Source: CAYYJM01 sp964471755 (lineage in GTDB: Bacteria; Planctomycetota; Planctomycetia; Gemmatales; Gemmataceae). From it: 21,517 bases of DNA. The notes under the pieces are model-generated. The model saw only the letters and a list, made by a program, of their open reading frames with translations, was not told where the DNA came from and searched no databases. Positions within the stretch are counted from its first letter, which is position 1. The number at the start of each line of letters is the position of its first letter. This document shows, in pieces, positions 8,019 through 15,306 of this stretch. The stretch is from contig CAYYJM010000090.1 of the NCBI GenBank assembly GCA_964471755.1, positions 1 to 21,517 on the forward strand. Direction: 5' to 3'. The position numbers and the translations under genes were made by a program.

Positions 8019-9363
8019 ATGGTTCGCTTCTCGCTAGACACTCTCGCACAGGACACCGCGGTCTGCGCCGTTGGGACGCGGAGCGGTGTCGATCATGTGT
8101 TTGCCACTGCCGACCTGGGAAGTGGCCGATCGGTTCGGGACCAGTTGTGGTCCACGCTCCGGACCGTCACGGAGGCGCTCGATGGTTTCGACGCCGCGGA
8201 ATCGCTCCTGCATCTGACCGTCTTCCACGCCGATCCGGCCCAGTCGGCAATCTGCCGACAGATCGTTCGGGAGTACTTCGGGAAGGATGTGCCTGCCACG
8301 TCCTACGTCCCGCAGGCCCCGTGTTCCGGCTCGCCGATCGCGGTCGAGGTTCTCGCGCTGGGGCGGGGCCGTGAGAAGGTTCAGATCACCCGGATCTCTG
8401 ATCAGGTTCTCCTGGCCGAGCAGGATGGTCGGACCTGGGTCTACGCCGACCAGGCGGTTCCGCTGACCTCCGCTCAGGGCGTCTACGACAAGACGATCTG
8501 CACCTTCCAGCACCTCAATCGGCTGCTGCCGCGTGGCGGAGCCCGGATGGACCAGGTCCTGCGAACCTGGATCTACCTGGGCGACATCGTCGAGGACGAT
8601 GGTCCCGTCCAGCGCTACAAGGAACTGAACCGCGCCCGGGCCGACATTTACGAGGGCGTTCCATTCCTGGAAGAGCGGCTGCCGGAAGAGGTTCACGGCC
8701 CGGTCTTTCCCGCCAGCACCGGCATCGGCACGGCCGGTCGAGGCCTCAGCCTGAGCGCGGTGGCCCTGCTCAGCGACCGGGAGGACGTCGTCGCGGTGCC
8801 GCTGGAAAACCCACGGCAGACCCCGGCTTTCGACTACGCCGCCAACTACAGTCCGCAGAGCCCGAAGTTCTCCCGTGGCATGGCCGTCGTGGAAGGACCG
8901 GACACCACCCTGTTCATCTCGGGCACGGCCAGCANNNNNNNNNNCCCACTCCGAGACGCAGCATGAGGGAGACGCGGTGGGCCAGACGCATGAGACGCTG
9001 GAGAACATCGCCGAGCTGATCTCCGAGAGGAACCTGGCACGTCACGGACTGGCGGGCCGGGGGACCACGCTCCAGGGACTGGCCGTGGCACGGGTGTACA
9101 TCAAGCATCTGACCGACTACCTCGCCGTTCGCCGGGTCTGCGAGGAACGCCTGCCCGGCGTGCCGTTGACCTTTGTGGTGGCCGACGTGTGCCGTACCGA
9201 TCTGCTGGTGGAGATCGAGGGCATCGCCCTGTCATCGGAAACGGGAACGCAGCCCGGCGCGGCTCGAGTGCGAACGTGTGCCCGACGCCGGGCGGAGTGT
9301 CGTCATGTGTGCCCGGAGGCGTGCCCGGAACGCGACCGCTGTCCCCACGCCATCCTGCACTGA
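8019..9363 (+). CDS. Triple YjgF/Rid-fold protein, chorismatase-like (spans scaffold gap)
   Basis: About 447 residues from ATG 8019. Three Rid-like units can be read. Unit one (about 10-120) ends in PATSYVPQAPCSGSPIAVEV. Unit two (about 135-250) contains RTWIYLGDI, RYKELNRARADIY and FPASTGIG (P231). Unit three begins VPLENPRQTPAFDY, continues LFISGTAS, crosses the gap, then HSETQHEGD and ends VADVCRTDLLVEIEGIAL. The unit two-three pattern (PA[ST]xGIG, ENPRQ, SGTA...H) resembles FkbO/Hyg5/XanB2 chorismatases, which convert chorismate to hydroxybenzoates or dihydroxycyclohexadienoate. Members of the wider Rid superfamily act as enamine/imine deaminases instead, so the substrate is open. Frames before and after the ten Ns differ by one, explained if the true gap is 6, 9 or 12 bases. 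The last ~35 residues are Cys/Arg-rich and atypical. Confidence 0.8.
8935..8944. other. Scaffold gap (10 N)
   Basis: Ten unknown bases lie inside the Rid/chorismatase-like gene. The upstream codon phase is 0 mod 3 and the downstream phase is 1 mod 3, so ten is not the true length. A length of 6 would restore a SGTAS-I-V-x-HSETQH-like junction typical of the family. Confidence 0.99.
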
Positions 9364-9426
9364 GAAACGAGGACCAGGACCATCATCACGAGTGGCCCGC
9401 AGGCCGCTCTTCCTGGGGAGGAACAC

Positions 9427-11517
9427 ATGGGCGCTCCACGAATCTGTTCCCGATGCCTCGTTCGGCTGGTGACGAACCGCGACCACACCCGCGTCTGGTG
9501 TCCCAACTGCAAGCGGCCGGCGCACCCTGCCAGTCGAGAAGGGGCCCGGCCATCGAATGCAGGAGCGGCCGTCGATGCCGTTCACCACGGCGATGAGCGC
9601 GAGGGTGCCCAGCGGCGACGACGGCACTCGGCCCGGCACGCGACGCCGCCACCATTGCCCGTGCCGACGACTCCGCCTCCTCTGCCCGAGGTGGCCCGGG
9701 AGGCCAGTCCGGCCATCCCGATTGCGTATCCTGTCCCGCCGATCGAGCCGTCTCCCCGGAAGCCTCGACGGCATCGCAATGCCGCGCCGATCCCGGTCTT
9801 CCTCGTCTCGGCAGCAATCGTCGGCGGCGCGATCCTGCTGACCGTCTACCTGGCCGGATCGCCGGCCGGAAGTCCGGCCGAGTCGGCCTCGACGGAGCAA
9901 CGTCCCGCCAGTCGGCCGGCCGTCGCACCCGCCTGGGAACTGGCCCGCCCGACTCCGCCTCGACCGCGGCCGCCGCAGCCGACCCACGAGGAACGCCAGC
10001 AACAGGCGCTCCTGGCCGTGTTCCAGACCGACGCCGCAGCCAGCCCGAACGTGGGTGTGGAGGGAGCCCGGGAAGTCGATGCGCTGGTCCTGGCCGGTTT
10101 GCAGGCGAAGGCGATTCCGATGGCTCCCCTTTGCTCCGACCCCGTGTTCGTGCGTCGGGTCTACCTGGACGTGATCGGCCGAATTCCCAGTGCCGAGGAA
10201 GCGCGTCAGTTCCTCGACAGCAAGAATCCCAACCGGCGAACCGAGTTGATCGACCGGCTCCTGGCTCATCCGGACTTCGTGGATTACTGGACGATGCGCT
10301 GGTGCGATCTGCTCCGGGTGAAGTCGGAATTTCCGATCAATCTCTGGCCCAACGCGGTGCAGGCGTACCATCGCTGGATCCGAGCCGCCGTGCGGGAGAA
10401 CCTCCCCTACGATCAGTTCGCCCGCGCTCTGCTGACTTCCAGTGGCAGCAACTTCCGCAACCCACCGGCCAACTTCTACCGGGCGGTGCAGAAGAAGAAC
10501 GCGCCCACCATCGCCCGGGCCGTGGCCCTGACGTTCATGGGCGTCCGGCCCGAGAGCTGGACGGCGGAGCAGTGGACCGGGTTCGAGGGATTCTTCTCGC
10601 GGCTCGGCTACAAGCTGACCGGCGAGTGGAAGGAAGAAGTGGTGTTCTTCGACAGCACCGGCTCGCTCGCCGCTCCGGAAGGCATCTACCCCGACGGCAC
10701 GCGGGCGGAGTTGACCCTCGATCAGGATCCGCGCGAGGTCTTTGCCGACTGGCTGATCACGACGAGCAATCCGTGGTTCACCCGGAACATCGCCAACCGG
10801 GCCTGGTCCTGGCTGCTGGGGCGCGGCATCATCCATGAGCCGGACGACATCCGCCCGGATAATCCGCCGAGCAACCCACAGTTGCTGGCCCACCTGGAAC
10901 AGGAGTTGATCCGGGCGAACTACGACCTGCGCCACCTGTTCCGCGTGATCCTGAACTCGCGGACATACCAGGCTTCCTCGATCCCCGCCAGCGACCATGC
11001 CGACGCGGCTCGACTGTTCGCCCACTACCCCGTGCGGCGTCTGGAGGCCGAGGTTCTCATCGACATCCTCTGTCAGGTGACCGGAACGACGGAGAAATAC
11101 TCCAGCCCGATCCCCGAGCCGTTCACCTACATTCCGGAGAGCCATCGGGCGGTCAGCCTGGCCGATGCCAGTATCACCAGCCCGTTCCTGGAGATGTTCG
11201 GCCGCTCCTCGCGCGATACCGGCCTGGAGTCCGAGCGCAACAACAACTTCACGGCGGCCCAGCGGCTGCACCTGCTGAACTCGGCCCACGTCCTCAAGAA
11301 GATCGAGACGGGGCCCGGGATGAAGCGCTTGCTCGACGCGGGCGGCAAGCCGGAAGAGATCGCCGATCGGCTCTATCTGACCCTCCTCTCACGTCATCCC
11401 AGCGAGGACGAGTTGGACGTGCTGAGGGAGTATCGCGCCGCCCCGGCCGGGCGGAAGGTCGTTCTGGACATGGCCTGGGCGCTGATCAATACCGCGGAAT
11501 TCCTGTGCCGCCACTAG
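9427..11517 (+). CDS. Membrane-anchored DUF1549/DUF1553 protein with N-terminal zinc ribbon, no heme motif
   Basis: This 696-residue protein has an excellent ribosome-binding site (GGGGAGG, 9415-9421). It begins with a small zinc ribbon (C7, C10, C25, C28; CSRC and CPNC), then a Pro/Arg-rich linker (about 35-117), one transmembrane helix (about 121-143) and a GSPAGSPAES-type juxtamembrane stretch. DUF1549 (about 215-395) starts at EVDALVLAGLQAKAIPMAP with VRRVYLDVIGRIPSAEE. Where typical members carry CxQCHxHPF, this protein reads FMGVRPESWTAEQWTGFEGFF, so no heme ligand pair remains. DUF1553 (about 430-690) includes WFTRNIANRAWSWLLGRGI and ends NTAEFLCRH. The topology predicts the ribbon in the cytoplasm and the DUF1549/1553 part outside. 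Loss of heme sites separates it from the cassette A protein. The DUF1501 partner follows downstream, as usual. Confidence 0.92.
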   Translation: MGAPRICSRCLVRLVTNRDHTRVWCPNCKRPAHPASREGARPSNAGAAVDAVHHGDEREGAQRRRRHSARHATPPPLPVPTTPPPLPEVAREASPAIPIAYPVPPIEPSPRKPRRHRNAAPIPVFLVSAAIVGGAILLTVYLAGSPAGSPAESASTEQRPASRPAVAPAWELARPTPPRPRPPQPTHEERQQQALLAVFQTDAAASPNVGVEGAREVDALVLAGLQAKAIPMAPLCSDPVFVRRVYLDVIGRIPSAEEARQFLDSKNPNRRTELIDRLLAHPDFVDYWTMRWCDLLRVKSEFPINLWPNAVQAYHRWIRAAVRENLPYDQFARALLTSSGSNFRNPPANFYRAVQKKNAPTIARAVALTFMGVRPESWTAEQWTGFEGFFSRLGYKLTGEWKEEVVFFDSTGSLAAPEGIYPDGTRAELTLDQDPREVFADWLITTSNPWFTRNIANRAWSWLLGRGIIHEPDDIRPDNPPSNPQLLAHLEQELIRANYDLRHLFRVILNSRTYQASSIPASDHADAARLFAHYPVRRLEAEVLIDILCQVTGTTEKYSSPIPEPFTYIPESHRAVSLADASITSPFLEMFGRSSRDTGLESERNNNFTAAQRLHLLNSAHVLKKIETGPGMKRLLDAGGKPEEIADRLYLTLLSRHPSEDELDVLREYRAAPAGRKVVLDMAWALINTAEFLCRH

Positions 11518-11596
11518 CAGGATCAGGGGCAGGGCCAGAGGACAGAGAAGAACGACCCCCCCTGTTCCTCTGACCTCGACCCTGCCCCCGATCCTG
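11518..11596. repeat. Long imperfect inverted repeat between cassette B genes
   Basis: The left arm 11518-11545 (CAGGATC, GGGGCAGGG, CAGAGGA, CAG) pairs with the right arm 11562-11596 (CTG, TCCTCTG, CCCTGCCCC, GATCCTG). About 26 pairs form, with a six-base insertion ACCTCG in the right arm and a loop of about 16 bases. It starts right after the stop codon at 11515-11517 and ends 29 bases before the next gene. It could be a transcript-stabilising or attenuating hairpin, or a dispersed palindromic repeat; it has no T-tract. Confidence 0.7.
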
Positions 11597-11625
11597 CTTC
11601 GGCTGACCTCAACCGGGAGAGAGAC

Positions 11626-12990
11626 ATGCGAAATGAACCGATCACCAGCTCCGGGATGACTCGCCGGACCACGTTGCAACATGGTCTGATCGGAGCGGTG
11701 GGAATGATGCTGGCCGGCTCGACCCTGGGGCGAGCCGCCGAGGCCGAAACGACTCCTGCGAACCCGGCGGGTGCCAAGCCGGGCAAGAAGGCGAAGTCCG
11801 TGATCCAGATCTGGCTCTGGGGCGGCCCACCGCATCTGGACACCTTCGATCCCAAGCCCGAGGCCGGCACCGACTTCACCGGCCCTCTGAGCAAGCCGCT
11901 CCTCACGAACGTCAAGGGGATCCTGATCAGCGAACTGATGCCGTTGCTGGCCAAGCAGGCCGACAAGTACTCCCTGATTCGCAGCATGACGCACGGCAAC
12001 AACGGTCACGAGACGGCGGCCTACATGGTGCAGACGGGACGCAACCCCGACGACCGGGTCGTTCATCCCAGCGTCGGAGCGGTGGTCAATCTGTACAAGG
12101 GCAAGGAGAGCAAGACCGACGGTCTGGTGCCGACGTACATCGTGCTGACCCAGCCGCAGGGCCGCTTCTCCGAGGCGGGTTTCCTCGGCAGCCGCTACAA
12201 GCCGTTCAGCACGGGCGGCGATCCGAACGCGGGTCGGTTCGTCGTCGAGGGTCTGGTCGGCCAGGCCACCGAGTCGCAACTCCGCGATCGGCGTGAATTG
12301 CTGGAGCGTCTGAACACCCTCGGTCGGGCCGCTCCGGGCCAGCCGGCGTTGCAGGCCCTGGCACGCTCCGAAACCCAGGCCTACGACCTGATGCTCGGCG
12401 AGGGCGGCAAGCTGTTCGATCTGAGCCAGGAGAAGAGCGATCTTCGCGACCGTTACGGCCGGACGACCTTCGGTCAGTCGTGCCTGATGGCTCGTCGCCT
12501 GGTGCAGCGCGGAGTGCCCTACATCACGATCAACTACGGCGGCTGGGACACGCACAAGGATCACTTCCCGGCCATGCGTCGCAAGCTGCCCGAGTTGGAC
12601 AAGGGCCTGGCGACCCTGCTGGAAGATCTGGCCGAACGCGGTCTGCTGGAAAGCACCATCGTCTGGTGCTGCGGCGAGTTCGGCCGGACGCCGAAGGTCG
12701 CCTGGGAGGCTCCCTGGGACGGTGGTCGGCACCACTTCGGCAGCGTCTTCTCGGTCCTGGTCGCCGGTGGTGGCTTCAAGGGCGGTCATGTGGTCGGCTC
12801 GTCCGACGCTCGCGGAGAGACCGTCAAGGATCGGCCGGTCTATCCCGGTGATCTGATCGGCAGCATGTACGAACTGCTCGGCATCGATCCGGAGGGCAAG
12901 CTGCCTCATCCGCAGGGGCTGCGGATTCGGGTGACGCCGGATGCCAGCGACGGTGAGAAATCGGGCGGGCGACTGAAGGAAATCCTGTGA
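11626..12990 (+). CDS. DUF1501 protein, Tat-exported (cassette B)
   Basis: This 454-residue protein starts at ATG 11626 behind GGGAGAGAG. It has a twin-arginine signal (MTRRTTLQHGLIGAVGMMLAG) and an Ala-Xaa-Ala-like cleavage area at GRAAEAE. DUF1501 motifs are IWLWGGPPHLDTFDPKP, a signature GGWDTHKDHFP (D308, H310), CCGEFGRTP (E351) and GGRHHFG (H369-H370), arranged like metal-binding residues of the alkaline phosphatase superfamily. Enzymatic activity is unproven for the family. It is clearly diverged from the cassette A DUF1501: it has the usual WDTH, where cassette A has WDHH. It lies 108 bases after the DUF1549/1553 gene, with the inverted repeat between them, and 33 bases before the PPC protein. 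Confidence 0.93.
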   Translation: MRNEPITSSGMTRRTTLQHGLIGAVGMMLAGSTLGRAAEAETTPANPAGAKPGKKAKSVIQIWLWGGPPHLDTFDPKPEAGTDFTGPLSKPLLTNVKGILISELMPLLAKQADKYSLIRSMTHGNNGHETAAYMVQTGRNPDDRVVHPSVGAVVNLYKGKESKTDGLVPTYIVLTQPQGRFSEAGFLGSRYKPFSTGGDPNAGRFVVEGLVGQATESQLRDRRELLERLNTLGRAAPGQPALQALARSETQAYDLMLGEGGKLFDLSQEKSDLRDRYGRTTFGQSCLMARRLVQRGVPYITINYGGWDTHKDHFPAMRRKLPELDKGLATLLEDLAERGLLESTIVWCCGEFGRTPKVAWEAPWDGGRHHFGSVFSVLVAGGGFKGGHVVGSSDARGETVKDRPVYPGDLIGSMYELLGIDPEGKLPHPQGLRIRVTPDASDGEKSGGRLKEIL

Positions 12991-13023
12991 CCACGGCTCA
13001 TCGCTGAGAAAGGGAGGCGTCTC

Positions 13024-15249
13024 GTGAACCGGTTCCTGATGTCGTTCGCGCTGGTGGTGTTGCTGACGCCGTCGCTGTGGGGCCAGGCCACGCCGCCGGC
13101 CATCGGGTATGTCTACCCGGCGGGGGGGCAACAGGGCACCACCTTCGAGGTGAAACTGGGCGGCCAGTACTTCAACCAGGCGACCGGTGTCCAGATCTCG
13201 GGAACCGGCGTGACGGCGAAGTTTCTTCGCCAGACCAAACCGCTCCGGCCGGCGGAGGTCACCGCCCTGCGAGCGAAGCTCCAGGAACTGACCGGTAAGG
13301 CGCAGAAGACCACCGCCGAGCAGAAGGAGATCGAGACCATCCGTGAGCAGCTGGCGCAGTCGGCCGTTCCGGTTCCTCCGGTCCTGGCCGAGAACGTGTT
13401 CCTCTCGGTGACGATCGACTCGACCGCGGCTCCCGGTCCGCGTGAACTGCGTCTCCAGGCGAAGACGGGCATGTCCAATCCGATCGTCTTCGACATTGGC
13501 CAGTTGCCGGAGATCCGCCAGACGAAGGAGAGCTTCGATCCCGAGGCCCGCCCCGTTCGCGGACTGGGGCGGTTCGTGAAGCCCAAATCGGGAGAGCCGA
13601 CCGCAGAAGTCCAGGTTACCCTGCCGGCCGTCCTGAACAGCCAGCTCCTGCCCGGCGAGGTGGACCACTACCGCTTCCGGGCGAAGAAGGATCAGCAACT
13701 CGTCTTCCGCACCCGGGCCCGGGCGTTGATTCCATACCTGGCCGATGCGGTTCCCGGCTGGATCCAGACCGTGTTGACGCTCTACGATGCCGAGGGGAAG
13801 GAGGTGGCCTTCAACGACGACAATCGAGGGGATCCCGATCCGGTACTGGCGTACCGGGTGCCCAGGGACGGCGAGTACATCCTGGAGATCCACGACGCCA
13901 TCTACCGCGGTCGGGAGGATTTCGTCTACCGCATCGAGGCGGGAGAGTTGCCCCACATCACGAACATCTTCCCACTGGGCGGGCAGACCAACGTGCCGAC
14001 CGAGGTCACGCTGGAAGGCTGGAACCTGACTCAGAAGAGTCTGAAGCTCGAGGCGCAGGAGATGAAACAGGGCTGGAAACAGTTGTCGGTTCGCTCCGGT
14101 GAACTGATGTCGAACTCGGTCCCATTCGGAGTGAGTTCGATGACGGATTGCCTGGAGAAGGAGCCGAATAACTCGATCGCGGCGGCGCAGAAGCTCTCAC
14201 TGCCAATCTACGTCAACGGCCGGATCGAGAAACCGGGCGACGTTGACGTGTTCACCATCGAGGGGTACTCGGGTCAGGTCATCGTCGCCGAGGTCTGGGC
14301 ACGGCGACTCGGTTCACCGCTGGATTCGCTCCTGAAACTGACCGATTCCACCGGACGGGTGCTGGCGTTCAACGACGATCAGGAAGATCGTGGTCAGGGC
14401 CTCATGACGCATCACGCGGACTCCCGGTTGCAGACGACCTTGCCCGCTGCCGGCACCTACTACCTGCACGTCAGCGACACACAGCGGCACGGTAGCACGG
14501 CCCACGCTTACCGTCTGCGCGTCAGTCCGCCTCGGCCCGACTTCGAGTTGCGGGTCACGCCGTGCAGCATCAACGCGCGGCCGGGCACGACCGTCCCCGT
14601 CACAGTCTACGCTCTGCGCAAGGACGGCTTCACGGGAGAGATCAACCTCTTCCTGACGTACAAGCCAGTGGACTTTGCCCTGTCCGGAGCCAGGATTCCG
14701 GCCAATCAGAACGAGGTGAGGATGACGGTTCAGGTTCCGTCCACGCCCCGGCCGACACCGATCCAGCTCGACGTGGAGGGGCGGGCGATGGTCGGTAATC
14801 AACTCGTCATCCGGCCAGCGCAGGCAGCCGAGGACATGATGCAGGCGTTCATCTACCACCATCTTGTTCCGGCTGATCATCTCATGGTCACCGTGAGTAC
14901 CGAGGCCCGCTCGCGCTTCCCGGCACGGCTACTGACGGCGCAGCCGATCAAGATTCGACCGGGCGGTTCGGCGGTGGTGCAGTTCGCGATTCCCAAGGGA
15001 GCCAGCAAGGCGAAACTTCGGGTCGTTCTGAACGATCCGCCCGAGGGGATCACGCTGAAGCGCAGCGAGTTCACGGGAGACGGGGCGCTCCTCGAGATAC
15101 ACGCCGATTCCGACAAGGTGAAACCGGGGACGAAAACGAATCTGATCGCGGAGATCTTTCCGGAAGCCGGGAAAGCCGGGGCGCAATCGCGTTTCCCCCT
15201 GGGAACATTCCCCGCCATTCCGGTTCAGGTGATTCGCGCCGGCCGATGA
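13024..15249 (+). CDS. Secreted multi-domain protein with PPC (pre-peptidase) domains
   Basis: This 741-residue protein has a GTG start behind GGGAGG (13012-13017) and a signal peptide (MNRFLMSFALVVLLTPSLWG). An IPT/TIG-like beta domain (about 25-70; YVYPAGGQQGTTFEVKLGG) is followed by a helical linker with many Lys/Glu (about 78-115). Two pre-peptidase C-terminal (PPC) domains follow: about 205-305 (LLPGEVDHYRFRAKKDQQLV ... YLADA) and about 378-500 (EKEPNNSIAAAQKL, GDVDVFTIEGYSGQ, FNDDQED). Between them is a second TIG-like stretch (ITNIFPLGGQTNVPTEVTLE). The rest is beta-rich without a recognised enzyme domain. It is probably an extracellular or periplasmic binding or structural partner of the preceding DUF1501 and DUF1549 proteins; no catalytic motif is visible. 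Confidence 0.9.
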   Translation: MNRFLMSFALVVLLTPSLWGQATPPAIGYVYPAGGQQGTTFEVKLGGQYFNQATGVQISGTGVTAKFLRQTKPLRPAEVTALRAKLQELTGKAQKTTAEQKEIETIREQLAQSAVPVPPVLAENVFLSVTIDSTAAPGPRELRLQAKTGMSNPIVFDIGQLPEIRQTKESFDPEARPVRGLGRFVKPKSGEPTAEVQVTLPAVLNSQLLPGEVDHYRFRAKKDQQLVFRTRARALIPYLADAVPGWIQTVLTLYDAEGKEVAFNDDNRGDPDPVLAYRVPRDGEYILEIHDAIYRGREDFVYRIEAGELPHITNIFPLGGQTNVPTEVTLEGWNLTQKSLKLEAQEMKQGWKQLSVRSGELMSNSVPFGVSSMTDCLEKEPNNSIAAAQKLSLPIYVNGRIEKPGDVDVFTIEGYSGQVIVAEVWARRLGSPLDSLLKLTDSTGRVLAFNDDQEDRGQGLMTHHADSRLQTTLPAAGTYYLHVSDTQRHGSTAHAYRLRVSPPRPDFELRVTPCSINARPGTTVPVTVYALRKDGFTGEINLFLTYKPVDFALSGARIPANQNEVRMTVQVPSTPRPTPIQLDVEGRAMVGNQLVIRPAQAAEDMMQAFIYHHLVPADHLMVTVSTEARSRFPARLLTAQPIKIRPGGSAVVQFAIPKGASKAKLRVVLNDPPEGITLKRSEFTGDGALLEIHADSDKVKPGTKTNLIAEIFPEAGKAGAQSRFPLGTFPAIPVQVIRAGR

Positions 15250-15271
15250 CTGAAGACGGCGCGACTACCAA

Positions 15272-15300
15272 CGTGGCCCGCGACGGAGTCGCGGGCCACG
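15272..15300. terminator. Bidirectional hairpin terminator between convergent genes
   Basis: CGTGGCCCGCGAC (15272-15284), loop GGA and GTCGCGGGCCACG (15288-15300) form a perfect 13-bp stem. It lies between the stop of the PPC gene (15249) and the stop of glgX (15307), which face each other. A modest T-rich run (ATTCTCATTTCTT) follows on the plus side, and the stem is equally usable from both sides. Confidence 0.75.
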
Positions 15301-15306
15301 AAATTC

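Noticed and set aside
7864..8036. 57-codon frame after AAAGGAGG upstream of the Rid-like gene
   Set aside because: The ribosome-binding site is only one base from the ATG, there is no recognisable sequence, and it overlaps the next gene in another frame.
9850..9885. Palindromic GC repeat around GCCGGCCGGAAGTCCGGCCG
   Set aside because: It is explained by the repeated Gly-Ser-Pro-Ala codons of the juxtamembrane linker rather than a separate DNA element.
9232..11289. Minus-strand open frame of 685 codons opposite the zinc-ribbon DUF1549 gene
   Set aside because: Same shadow effect; no domain, no start context, and the plus strand has clear family motifs.
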